From Burkholderiaceae bacterium (GTDB lineage: Bacteria; Pseudomonadota; Gammaproteobacteria; Burkholderiales; Burkholderiaceae_C), in NCBI GenBank assembly GCA_905339355.1, contig CAJPFZ010000577.1, positions 1 through 37,439 of the forward strand: a DNA stretch of 37,439 nt, in the 5' to 3' direction. A program made the translations under genes and the position numbers. Below are positions 17,683 to 25,755 of this stretch, in pieces (positions within the stretch are counted from its first letter, which is position 1; every line of letters starts with the position of its first letter). Below the pieces are notes generated by a model. It saw only the letters and a program-made list of their open reading frames with translations, was not told the DNA's origin and searched no databases.

Positions 17683-18396
17683 ATGGCAAACACATTGCTC
17701 AAGGTCAGCGGCCTGAAGGTGGCCTACGGCGGCATCCAGGCCGTCAAGGGCGTGTCCTTCGAAGTGAACGAAGGCGAACTGGTGAGCCTGATCGGTGCCA
17801 ACGGCGCCGGCAAGACGACGACGCTGAAGGCGATCACCGGCTTGCAGCCGGTGGGCGCCGGAACGATCGAGTTCCTCGGCCGCTCCATCAACGGGCAGGG
17901 CCCGTGGGACCTCGTCAAGCAGGGACTCGTGATGGTGCCCGAGGGGCGTGGCACCTTCACCCGCATGACGATCACCGAGAACCTGCAGATGGGCGCCTTC
18001 GTGCGCCGCGACCGCGAGGTCGAGGACGACATGGAGAAGGTCTTCGCCATCTTTCCGCGCCTGAAGGAGCGCCGCCATCAGCTGGCCGGCACGATGTCGG
18101 GCGGCGAGCAGCAGATGCTCGCGATGGGGCGAGCGCTGATGGCGCGCCCCAAGGTGCTGCTGATGGACGAACCGTCGATGGGCCTGTCGCCGATCATGGT
18201 CGACAAGATCTTCGAGGTCGTCAACGACATCCACGGCCGCGGCACGACCGTGCTGCTCGTCGAGCAGAACGCGAGCCGCGCGCTGCAGCTCGCCACGCGC
18301 GGCTATGTGATGGACTCCGGCGAGGTCACGATGAGCGGCGACGCCAAGGCGCTGCTCAACGATCCCAAGGTAAGAGCGGCCTACCTCGGCGAATAG
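17683..18396 (+). CDS. livF: LIV-type ABC transporter ATP-binding protein LivF
   Basis: A 237-residue ATPase, partner of LivG. Walker A GANGAGKTT is near residue 40. The LivF hallmark VPEGRGTFTRMTITENLQMGA follows around 85-105 (typical LivF reads VPEGR.iF..MTV.ENL.mGa). The signature MSGGEQQMLAMGRAL and Walker B VLLMDEPSMGLSP are intact, with the switch segment LLVEQNASRAL. The ATG at 17683 gives the usual length; it has only a weak GGA element upstream, so translation may depend on the upstream gene 35 nt away. The next gene encodes the likely binding protein. Confidence 0.95.
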   Translation: MANTLLKVSGLKVAYGGIQAVKGVSFEVNEGELVSLIGANGAGKTTTLKAITGLQPVGAGTIEFLGRSINGQGPWDLVKQGLVMVPEGRGTFTRMTITENLQMGAFVRRDREVEDDMEKVFAIFPRLKERRHQLAGTMSGGEQQMLAMGRALMARPKVLLMDEPSMGLSPIMVDKIFEVVNDIHGRGTTVLLVEQNASRALQLATRGYVMDSGEVTMSGDAKALLNDPKVRAAYLGE

Positions 18397-18476
18397 CGCG
18401 CCGGCGACCCTGTTCGCCAGCCCTGTGAATTCGTCACGGCTTGCGATCGAAACCCGGCAAACCGAGTCATCCTCAC

Positions 18477-18552
18477 GGCCACTGCGTGTATCTACGCAGT
18501 GGTCGCCCCTGCTGCGTTGGATAGAACTCGCTTCTATCCTCGGGCATCGAGG
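18477..18552 (+). other. Three consecutive hairpins in the leader of the binding-protein gene
   Basis: Hairpin I: CCACTGCGT (18479-18487) pairs with ACGCAGTGG (18494-18502), loop of six, extendable by a G-U and a G-C pair to 18477-18504. Hairpin II: GGATAGAA (18519-18526) pairs with TTCTATCC (18532-18539), loop of five. Hairpin III: CCTCG (18538-18542) pairs with CGAGG (18548-18552) and shares two bases with hairpin II. The set ends 16 nt before the ATG, and the GAGG ribosome binding site (18558-18561) lies just behind hairpin III. No T-tract follows, so it is not a simple terminator. A cis-acting leader, an RNA-processing site or operators are possible. Confidence 0.6.
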
Positions 18553-18568
18553 GCAACGAGGCGACGAC

Positions 18569-19795
18569 ATGGCACGGGTCTTCCTGAATACGGCAGTTGC
18601 CGCACTGGCGCTTGCAGCGCTGAGCGGTGCACACGCTCAATCCACGAGCACCGCCAACGCGGGGCCGAAGCCGGTTCGAATCGGCTTCATCTGCCCGTTC
18701 ACCGGCGGGTCGCAGGACTTCGGCAACAGCGCGCGGCTGGGCGCGGAGCTGGCCGTCAAGGAGATCAACGAAGTCGGAGGTTTCCTGGGCCGGCCGGTCG
18801 AGCTGGTGTCGCGCGACGACAAGGCCGCGCCGGACGAAGGACGCAAACACGCCGAGGAGCTGGTGCTCAAGGAGAGGGTCGACTTCACCGTCGGCTTCTG
18901 CAACACCGGCGTGGCGCTGAAGTCGCTCGAGGTGTTCCAGAACAACCGGCATCTGCTGATGGTGCCGGTGGCCACCGGCTCGGCCGTCACGGCGCAGTAC
19001 CCGGCCAAGGACAGCTACATCTTCCGCATGTCGGCACGCGACACGCTGCAGGCGGCGCACCTGGTCGACGACGTGGTGAAGCGCGGCTACACACGCGTCG
19101 CGCTGTTTGCCGACAAGACCGGCTACGGCGAGGGCGGGTTCAAGGACGTCGAGACCTTCCTGGCCCAAAAGGGGCTCAAGCCCGTCTACAGCGCGCGCTT
19201 CGATCTCGGCGTGAAGACACTCACCACCCAGATGCTGGAAGCCAAGGCGGCCGGTGCCGAGGTGATCATCGGCTACACAGTGGGCCCCGAACTGACAGCG
19301 ATGGCCTTGTCGCGTGCGGAAGCCAAGCTGAGCGCGCCGCTGTACGGGCCGTGGCCGCTGTCCTTCCGCAGCGTCTCGGACAAGGCGGGCGCAGCCGTCG
19401 AAGGCGCCGTCATGGTCCAGACCATCATTCAGGACTTGTCCAACGAACGGCGCTCCTCGTTCATCGCGCGCCTGAAGCGCTATGCCGACAAGCAGACCAT
19501 CGGCTCGCTGATGGCTGCCGCGCAGAGCTATGACGCCGTGCACATGATGCTGCGTGCCGTGTTCCAGACCAAGGGCGACATGTCGGGCAATGCGCTCAAG
19601 CGCGCGCTCGAGAATCTGGAGCGGCCGTACTCGGGCGTCGTGACGACACACGACCGGCCGTTCTCTGCCACCGACCACGATGCCTTCACGCGCAACATGG
19701 TGTGGCTCGGCCAGTGGCGACGCGGCGAGATCCAGTTCTTCTACCCCGAAGACGCCAAGCGCGCCGCCTACATTCGCCGCAAAGAAGCGCCGTAG
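18569..19795 (+). CDS. ABC transporter periplasmic substrate-binding protein (LivK-like)
   Basis: A 408-residue type I periplasmic binding protein (Peripla_BP_6 type). The signal peptide is MARVFLNTAVAALALAALSG followed by AHA|QS, cleavage after residue 23. The mature protein begins VRIGFICPFTGGSQDFGNS and continues GAELAVKEINEVGGFLGRPVEL, both typical for LIV binding proteins, then VGFCNTGVALKSLEVFQ. It probably delivers substrate to LivHMGF; the ligand could be an amino acid, amide or aromatic acid. The ATG at 18569 has GAGG seven nt upstream; the frame continues upstream through the hairpin leader, which is unlikely to be coding. It follows livF by 172 nt containing three hairpins, so its expression may be set separately, as binding proteins are needed in excess. 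Confidence 0.9.
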   Translation: MARVFLNTAVAALALAALSGAHAQSTSTANAGPKPVRIGFICPFTGGSQDFGNSARLGAELAVKEINEVGGFLGRPVELVSRDDKAAPDEGRKHAEELVLKERVDFTVGFCNTGVALKSLEVFQNNRHLLMVPVATGSAVTAQYPAKDSYIFRMSARDTLQAAHLVDDVVKRGYTRVALFADKTGYGEGGFKDVETFLAQKGLKPVYSARFDLGVKTLTTQMLEAKAAGAEVIIGYTVGPELTAMALSRAEAKLSAPLYGPWPLSFRSVSDKAGAAVEGAVMVQTIIQDLSNERRSSFIARLKRYADKQTIGSLMAAAQSYDAVHMMLRAVFQTKGDMSGNALKRALENLERPYSGVVTTHDRPFSATDHDAFTRNMVWLGQWRRGEIQFFYPEDAKRAAYIRRKEAP

Positions 19796-20173
19796 CGCGG
19801 CGCGAGGTTCGCTGGCCTTCTTGCGGCGTTCCTCACTACCTTCCTGAGGCCAGCCGAGCCGCTGCCGGCGTTGCGGCTCGTTCGTTCGCGCCGTGTGAGG
19901 CAGCGCTCGCTTGCCCCGCAAGACAGGTTCATCGAGGCCTCTTCCTCGGCGCGTGCCGCAGCAGCGCGAAGCAGCGCCAGCGCAGCGGTTTTCACGCCGC
20001 GTGACGTGGGCAAACACTCCGTTTTGAGCCTCCGGGATTGCCCCGAAAACCATCGGTACTTTTGCACGACGGCGGAATTTACATCTTGTTTCTTCGCGGC
20101 GCTGGCGACGAACAATGGCGACCACCGGGGCAAATACGAAGCCCGCTCGTCCTCGTCGTTGGAAGGCCATCCG
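19796..20173. other. 378-nt gap before the S8 protease gene, with an 8-bp inverted repeat
   Basis: The gap starts with GCTGGCCT (19811-19818) and its perfect complement AGGCCAGC (19847-19854); inside, CCTCA (19831-19835) can pair with TGAGG (19845-19849), so two alternative stems exist. There is no T-tract. The last 150 nt are less GC-rich (for example AATTTACATCTTG around 20071) and probably hold the protease promoter, but I cannot fix a -35/-10 pair. The protease frame is open back to 19871, but its translation upstream of 20174 looks like non-coding GC-rich sequence. Confidence 0.5.
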
Positions 20174-22414
20174 ATGTTCAACAGCTGTCGCTTCACCGTC
20201 CTCATCGAGCGCCATGTGCGCCATGCCTGGCGCCTGCTGCTGGCGTGCTTCGCGGCGGTTGCATTGTGCGCGCCGCTGGCGCACGCCAGGCCCCATGCCC
20301 CGGTGCCGCTCGCGAAGATGGCGCAGGATCTGCGCGCCGAGATTGCATCGGTCAGACAGGCGTCGGGGCGGTGGTCGCGCGACGTGCATGGCGTGCGCCA
20401 CGTGGAAGCCATCATCATCTACGAGGGCGGCGACGACGAGTTCGCCGACCTCAAGGCGCACGTCAAGCGCGCCGGCGGCAAGGTCAAGCGGCGGCACAAG
20501 GCCATTCACGGCATCACGGTGCAAATGCCGGCCGCGCAGCTGAAGGAGATCGCCGAGCGCAAGAACGTGGTCAGCATCTCGCCCAACCGTACCGTCACGC
20601 GCAGCGCCAGCGCGCTGGAGTCCATCACCGGCAGCACGCATGCGCAGGTTCGCCAGTACTTCAGCGGTTACTACACCGGTCTCGACGGCGTCGGCGTCGG
20701 CGTTGCCGTGCTCGACTCCGGGATCATGAGTTCCCACCGCAGCTTCTTCGACGAGTGGATGGGCTGGCCGCGCGTGTGGCTCAGCGTGGACATGCTCAAG
20801 TCGGGCAAGGGACTGTGGGGCAGCGGCTTCTCCGATGGCTCGATGTCCTACGCGCCCGACAGCGCGGCGATGTGGAATTACGAGAGCCTCGTCGCCAACG
20901 ACGGCAACCCGAATCCTGACCCCTACGGCCACGGCACGTTCGTCGCTTCCATCATTGCCGGCAGCGGCGCCTACCAGGCGCCCGACACCACCGGTGTCGC
21001 ACCGAATGCCGACCTGTTCGACGTGCGGGTGCTCGGCGCGGACGGCACCGGCTCGGTGAGCGATGTCATCGAGGGCATCGAGTGGGTGATCTACCACGCC
21101 AAGGAATACAACATCCGCGTGATCAACCTGAGCCTTGCCGCCGCATCGGCCGAGTCCTGGCGCACCGACCCGCTGTGCCTGGCCGTGCGCAACGCCACCG
21201 CAGCAGGCATCACCGTGGTCGTGGCGGCCGGAAACTTCGGCAAGGACCGCAAGGGACAGGAGGTGTATGGGGCCATCGGATCGCCGGCCAACGACCCGTC
21301 GGTCATCACCGTCGGTGCCGTCAACTACCGCAACTCGCTGGACCGCGGCGACGACACCGTCGCCACCTTCAGCTCGCGCGGTCCGACCCGCGGCAGTTTC
21401 GTCGACGACAACGGCGTGCGGCAGATCGACAACCTGCTCAAGCCCGACATCGTGGCGCCTGGCAACCGCCTCATCGGCGCGGCGGCGACTGGGCCCTTGA
21501 GTTCTCCGCAGTGGAACCGCATCGCCGCCGCCAACCCGGGACTCGTCAGCGCAGCGGGCGGCAGGCAGACCTACGGCCAGACGCTGATGATGCTCAGCGG
21601 CACCTCGGTCGCCGCCCCCGTGGTGACGGGCACGGTGGCCCTGATGCTGCAAGCCAACCCCGGCCTGACGCCGCCGCTGATCAAGGCCTTGCTGCAGTAC
21701 AGCGCACAGCCGATCGCCGGAGCGAATCTTCTGCAGCAGGGCACGGGCATGGTGAACGTGCACGGCGCGGTCACGCTTGCGCGCATGGTGCGTGGAGACA
21801 TGGCGAACCTCATCTCGGCAGGCGCGATCCCGCCGGGTGCCTCGATCCTGCGCAGCGGGAAGACGGTCCCGGTGCCGACTTCCAGCATCGTCGGCAAGGC
21901 GGTCAACTGGTCGCGCATGATCTTCGTCGGTGGCAACCGGGTGGTGGCGGGCACCTCGCTGCTGACGAAGTACCAGCCTATCTACGACCCGCGCATCACC
22001 TGGGCCAACGACACGGTCCGCAAGCGCGCGCCCCAGTATTGGCCGGGCACGACGAGCGTGCCGGCCAACACCTACGTCAAGTCCTTCACCGAGACGGTGC
22101 CGGCCACGCAGGTGCTGCTGAGCGGCCCGATCACCGATCTGACGTCGGTCGCGGGCCGCAGCTCGCTGGTCGGCCGCACGGGGGTGTTCATTCCGACGGC
22201 GACGCTGGCTTCCTGGGCGGCAAGCGGCAGCGGGCTGACGCTGGGCAGCGGCCTGGTGCTGAGCGAAGGCCTGGTGCTCAGCGAGGGTCTGGTATTGAGC
22301 GAAGGTCTGGTGCTCAGCGAGGGCCTCGTGCTGAGCGAAGGGCAGGTGATGAGCGAAGGCGGCGTCTTCGACGCCATCATGAACCGAACGCTGATCCTGG
22401 AAGGCGATCGTTGA
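20174..22414 (+). CDS. Secreted S8 (subtilisin-like) serine protease with C-terminal GLVLSE repeats
   Basis: A 746-residue exported protease. The signal region is long: basic N-part, hydrophobic LLLACFAAVALCAPL, cleavage near AHA|RP (residue 38). An inhibitor-I9-like prodomain follows at about 63-140 (HVEAIIIYEGGDDEFADLKAHVKRAGG in shortened form, ending VVSISPNRTV). The catalytic triad is complete: Asp181 (VAVLDSGI), His253 (GHGTFVASI) and Ser478 (SGTSVAAPVV). A C-terminal region of about 210 residues of unknown fold ends with six GLVLSE-type repeats (693-728). The ATG at 20174 is chosen because of the signal peptide and the GGAAGG site seven nt upstream. The c-di-GMP gene follows 41 nt later on the same strand. 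The substrate is unknown; an extracellular or surface-bound role is likely. Confidence 0.92.
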   Translation: MFNSCRFTVLIERHVRHAWRLLLACFAAVALCAPLAHARPHAPVPLAKMAQDLRAEIASVRQASGRWSRDVHGVRHVEAIIIYEGGDDEFADLKAHVKRAGGKVKRRHKAIHGITVQMPAAQLKEIAERKNVVSISPNRTVTRSASALESITGSTHAQVRQYFSGYYTGLDGVGVGVAVLDSGIMSSHRSFFDEWMGWPRVWLSVDMLKSGKGLWGSGFSDGSMSYAPDSAAMWNYESLVANDGNPNPDPYGHGTFVASIIAGSGAYQAPDTTGVAPNADLFDVRVLGADGTGSVSDVIEGIEWVIYHAKEYNIRVINLSLAAASAESWRTDPLCLAVRNATAAGITVVVAAGNFGKDRKGQEVYGAIGSPANDPSVITVGAVNYRNSLDRGDDTVATFSSRGPTRGSFVDDNGVRQIDNLLKPDIVAPGNRLIGAAATGPLSSPQWNRIAAANPGLVSAAGGRQTYGQTLMMLSGTSVAAPVVTGTVALMLQANPGLTPPLIKALLQYSAQPIAGANLLQQGTGMVNVHGAVTLARMVRGDMANLISAGAIPPGASILRSGKTVPVPTSSIVGKAVNWSRMIFVGGNRVVAGTSLLTKYQPIYDPRITWANDTVRKRAPQYWPGTTSVPANTYVKSFTETVPATQVLLSGPITDLTSVAGRSSLVGRTGVFIPTATLASWAASGSGLTLGSGLVLSEGLVLSEGLVLSEGLVLSEGLVLSEGQVMSEGGVFDAIMNRTLILEGDR
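22250..22357 (+). repeat. Six 18-bp coding repeats (GLVLSE) at the end of the S8 protease
   Basis: Five units encode GLVLSE and a sixth encodes GQVMSE, in perfect register at 18 bp; a degenerate GLTLGS precedes them. Units 2 and 4 use CTC for Leu and GAG for Glu, while 1, 3 and 5 use CTG/TTG and GAA. This alternation suggests duplication of a 36-bp double unit. The nucleotide similarity means the copy number could change by slippage. Confidence 0.95.
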
Positions 22415-22455
22415 GCAGCTGAGCGCTGCCGGTCCTCGCCCAACGAAACCCCTCC

Positions 22456-24657
22456 ATGAACTCCCCCGACAGCAGCCCGGCCAGCGCGGTTCCCGCACCC
22501 TGGTGGGCGCGCCTGCATGCGGCATTGATGCCCGACTACAACCGCACGGCGACTCTCTACTGGTGGTCGGTCGTGGCGCTGGGCGCGCTGACGATCGCCT
22601 TTGCCGTCTGGTCGGTGGCGACGCGGCTGTCGCCGGGCGCCACGCTGCAGGTGGCGATCGGCGTGCTGGTGGCGATGCTGGCGGGGGTCTTCCCGGTGCG
22701 CGTTCCGCGCTCGAAGAACTCGTTCGCCGCCGGCGAGGTGTTCATTTTCAGCCTGCTGCTGCTGCACGGCCCGGCGGCGGCCACGCTGGCATCGGCCGCC
22801 GAGGGGCTGGTCGGTTCGTGGCGCACGTCCAAACGCTGGACCAGCCGCATCGCGAGCCCCGCCATGGCGGCGGTGTCGATGTTCTGCGCCGCCTCGCTGC
22901 TGGAGTTCGGCCTCGCCGCCCTGCGCGGCCGCGGCTGGGATGGCGCCGTGCTGCTGCTCGCCGCGACGACGCTGTTTGCGCTCGTCTACTTCGTCCTCAA
23001 CACGCTGCTCGTCACCCTCGTGTCGAAGCTCAAGCGCAACGAACGGCTGGCGCTGTCCGAGCTGTTCGGCAACTTCGGCTGGATCGGCATTGCCTACAGC
23101 GGCAGTGCATCGGTCGCGGCGCTCGTCTACCTCAGCTACCAGCAATCGGGTGTCGGTGTGCTGCTGGCGGCCATTCCGATCATTGCGCTGCTGCTGTCGA
23201 CGATGCACCTGTACTTCCGGCAGCAGGAGGCCGACGAGGAGGTGCGCCGGGGGCGCCTGGACGCGATGGAGCGCGAGCAGGAGCAGGCGCAGCGCCACAT
23301 GCAGGAGCTGCAGCGCATCGCCTTCCACGACAGCCTGACGGGCCTGCCGAACCGGCGGCAATTTCACGAGCTGCTGGGCCAGGCGCTGCGGCGCGTGGCG
23401 CAGGACCGCGATCAGCAGTTCGGCGTGCTGTTCCTCGACTTCGACCGCTTCAAGCTGATCAACGACAGCCTCGGTCACAGCGTGGGCGATGAATTCCTGG
23501 TGCAGGTCTCGCAGCGCCTGCAGCAGCACGTTCGGCCGAACGACGTGGTGGCGCGCCTGGGCGGCGACGAGTTCGCCATCCTGGTCGAGGGCCACAGTTG
23601 CATCGACGACGCCGTGGTGCTCGCCGAGCGGCTGCTGCACATGCTGCGCCAGCCGCTGCGTGTGGACGGCACGGAGATCAACGCCACGGCGAGCATCGGC
23701 ATCACGTCCAGCGCGATCGCGTACAGCGAGCCGGGTGAGGTGCTGCGCGACGCCGACATCGCGATGTACCGCGCCAAGGCGTCGGGCAAGGCACGTTTCG
23801 CGCTCTTCGACGTCGGCCTGCGCACCGAGATCTCGCAGCGCCTCATGCTCGAAGGCGAGCTGCGCGCGGCGCTGGCCCAGGGTCAGCTCGACGTCGAGTA
23901 CCAGCCGCTGTTCAAGCTCTCGACCGGCGCCCTGATCGGATTCGAGGCGCTCGCTCGCTGGCAGCATCCGCGGCTCGGTGCGATCAGCCCGGCGACCTTC
24001 ATCCCGATCGCCGAAGAATCGGGGCTCATCATCGGGCTCACCGATTTCGTGCTGCGCCAGGCCTGCCACCAGCTCAAACGCTGCCAGGAGTCGCTGGCCG
24101 GCGGGGACATGCTGACCATGCATGTCAACATCTCAGGCAACGACATCGCGCATCCGGCGTTCGTCGCGCGCGTGACGCTCGCGCTGGCCGAGGCGCAGCT
24201 CAAGCCGCATGACCTGACGCTGGAACTCACCGAGAACATCCTGATGTCTCGCCTGGCCGACGCGTTGCCGATGCTCACCGAGCTGCATGCGCTCGGCGTG
24301 CGCCTGAGCGTCGACGACTTCGGCACCGGCAGCTCGTCGCTCAGCCACCTGTCGCGGCTGCCCTTCGACAGCCTGAAGATCGATCGATCCTTCGTGCATG
24401 AACTCAGCCGCGGCTCCAACACGGCCATCGTCAACGCGATCGTCTTCCTTGCGCATGCGCTGGGCAAGAAGGTGATCGCCGAAGGCATCGAGACCCTTGG
24501 TCAGTTCGAGCAGCTGTGTGCCCTCGGCTGCGAGTCGGGGCAGGGCTACCACATGGCGCCGTCGATGAGCTCGGAGCGTGTCGAAGCGATGCTGCTCGGC
24601 TGGTCGGCAGCGGCCCCGCAGGTCGCCACCGGCAAGGCCAGCATGCTGGCGCATTGA
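22456..24657 (+). CDS. Membrane GGDEF-EAL protein (diguanylate cyclase/phosphodiesterase)
   Basis: A 733-residue c-di-GMP enzyme. Residues about 35-255 form a membrane sensor with seven or eight hydrophobic segments. The stretch NSFAAGEVFIFSLLLLHGPAA in this region is reminiscent of MASE-type sensors, but I cannot name the domain. A short coiled coil (EADEEVRRGRLDAMEREQEQ) leads to the GGDEF domain, with GGDEF intact at 369-373 and the RxxD inhibitory site intact (Arg360-Asp363, RPND). The EAL domain has Glu497-Ala-Leu (GFEALARW), ELTEN, DDFGTG and AEGIET, all features of active phosphodiesterases. Both activities therefore look possible. It starts 41 nt after the S8 protease; there is no obvious ribosome binding site (ACCCCTCC precedes the ATG). 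Confidence 0.95.
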   Translation: MNSPDSSPASAVPAPWWARLHAALMPDYNRTATLYWWSVVALGALTIAFAVWSVATRLSPGATLQVAIGVLVAMLAGVFPVRVPRSKNSFAAGEVFIFSLLLLHGPAAATLASAAEGLVGSWRTSKRWTSRIASPAMAAVSMFCAASLLEFGLAALRGRGWDGAVLLLAATTLFALVYFVLNTLLVTLVSKLKRNERLALSELFGNFGWIGIAYSGSASVAALVYLSYQQSGVGVLLAAIPIIALLLSTMHLYFRQQEADEEVRRGRLDAMEREQEQAQRHMQELQRIAFHDSLTGLPNRRQFHELLGQALRRVAQDRDQQFGVLFLDFDRFKLINDSLGHSVGDEFLVQVSQRLQQHVRPNDVVARLGGDEFAILVEGHSCIDDAVVLAERLLHMLRQPLRVDGTEINATASIGITSSAIAYSEPGEVLRDADIAMYRAKASGKARFALFDVGLRTEISQRLMLEGELRAALAQGQLDVEYQPLFKLSTGALIGFEALARWQHPRLGAISPATFIPIAEESGLIIGLTDFVLRQACHQLKRCQESLAGGDMLTMHVNISGNDIAHPAFVARVTLALAEAQLKPHDLTLELTENILMSRLADALPMLTELHALGVRLSVDDFGTGSSSLSHLSRLPFDSLKIDRSFVHELSRGSNTAIVNAIVFLAHALGKKVIAEGIETLGQFEQLCALGCESGQGYHMAPSMSSERVEAMLLGWSAAAPQVATGKASMLAH

Positions 24658-24673
24658 GCCGCACGCGGCGGCG

Positions 24674-25711
24674 TCAATCCCCGTGCTTGTCCGCTTCGGA
24701 CGTGAAGGCGTCGGCGACGAAGTCGTCCTTGGGCAGGCAGCATTGCTCGATGAAGTCGCGCTGCGCCGACTCGACCATGATGGGCGCGCCGCAGGCATAC
24801 ACCTGGTGGCCCGACAGGTCGGGGAAGTCGGCCATCACCGCCTGGTGGACCAGGCCGGTGCGTCCAACCCAGTCGTCTTCGGGCCTGGGCTCCGACAGCA
24901 CCGGCACGTAGCGCAGGTGCGGCATCTCGGCCGCGGCCTGCTCGGCCCAGCCACTCAGGTACAGGTCGGCCTTGCTGCGGCAGCCCCAGTACAGCACGGC
25001 TGGCCGCGTGATGCCCTTGAATTGCATGTGCTCGATGATCGCCTTGATCGGCGCGAAGCCCGTCCCCGAGGCGAGCAGGATCATCGGCTTGTCGGAATCC
25101 TCGCGCAGGAAGAAGCTGCCGAAGGGGCCCTCCATGCGCAGGATGTCCTTCTCCTTCATGGCCGTGAAGACGTGGTCGGTGAACTTGCCGCCCGCCATGT
25201 GGCGGATGTGCAGCTCGACCCAGGGCTTGTCGCCCTGCGTGTGCGGCGCGTTGGCCATCGAGTAGCTGCGCCGCGAGCCGTCGCGCAGGATGAACTCGAC
25301 GTACTGGCCGGCGCGGTAGCGCAGCGGGTCGTTGGCCGGCAGCTGCATCTTGACGATCGCCACGTCGGGCGCCGCGCGGGTGATGGTCATCACGCGGCTG
25401 GGCATCTTGCGCACCGGAAACTCGCCCGCCCCGGGCACGGTGCGCGCTTCGATCACCACGTCGGTCTGCGCCGCGGCGCAGCAGGTCAGGGTGAAGCCCG
25501 CATCTTCTTCCTCGACGCTCAGCGCCTTGTGCTGGTGCGCGCCGTGGATCACGCGGCCTTCGAGCAGTCGGCTCTTGCACGAGCCGCAGGCGCCGTCCTT
25601 GCAGCCGTAGGGCAGACCCACGCCCTGGCGGATGGCCGCCTGCAGGATCGGCTCGTCGCGCTCGACGCTGAAGCTGCGGCCGCTGGGCTGCACGGTGACG
25701 GTGAAAGTCAT
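24674..25711 (-). CDS. 2Fe-2S ferredoxin-type NAD(P)H reductase (AscD/CDP-glucoseen-reductase-like)
   Basis: A 345-residue electron-transfer flavoprotein. The N-terminal plant-type ferredoxin domain holds the four cluster cysteines Cys37, Cys42, Cys45 and Cys77 (GCKDGACGSCKSRLLEG and TLTCC). The FAD domain has RSYSMANAP, and the NAD domain has LLASGTGFAPIKAI and the terminal YACGAPIMVE. This domain order is that of CDP-6-deoxy-delta-3,4-glucoseen reductase, the name usually given to such genes in Burkholderiales. No deoxysugar genes are nearby, so a different electron acceptor is likely (oxygenase or reductase partner). It is divergent from an SDR gene 44 nt away, and its 3' end is 16 nt from the GGDEF-EAL stop. 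Confidence 0.88.
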   Translation of the reverse strand: MTFTVTVQPSGRSFSVERDEPILQAAIRQGVGLPYGCKDGACGSCKSRLLEGRVIHGAHQHKALSVEEEDAGFTLTCCAAAQTDVVIEARTVPGAGEFPVRKMPSRVMTITRAAPDVAIVKMQLPANDPLRYRAGQYVEFILRDGSRRSYSMANAPHTQGDKPWVELHIRHMAGGKFTDHVFTAMKEKDILRMEGPFGSFFLREDSDKPMILLASGTGFAPIKAIIEHMQFKGITRPAVLYWGCRSKADLYLSGWAEQAAAEMPHLRYVPVLSEPRPEDDWVGRTGLVHQAVMADFPDLSGHQVYACGAPIMVESAQRDFIEQCCLPKDDFVADAFTSEADKHGD

Positions 25712-25755
25712 GCTCAGGCTCTCGTAAACTGACCCGCGATTTTGCCCCGCTTCGA

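Noticed and set aside
18425-18437. GTGA-ATTCG-TCAC as a CRP site before the binding-protein gene
   Set aside because: The half-sites are five nt apart instead of six and the flanks do not match; a chance dyad is as likely.
20008-20060. GGGCAAAC...GCCTCCGG upstream of the S8 protease, slightly like a c-di-GMP-I (GEMM) riboswitch
   Set aside because: Only short pieces match. The GNRA hairpin, the CGCAAAGCC core and a closing P1 stem are not found. A covariance search (Rfam RF01051) would decide.
22250-22357. Regular 18-bp repeats as a possible CRISPR-like array
   Set aside because: There are no spacers, the units are contiguous and in frame inside the S8 gene, and the period equals six codons.
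18473-22525. A very long open frame (1350 codons) on the minus strand opposite the binding-protein and S8 genes
   Set aside because: It is a shadow of GC-rich third positions. Its translation is low-complexity (Arg, Ala, His, Gly rich) with no domain, and both plus-strand genes have signal peptides and intact motifs.
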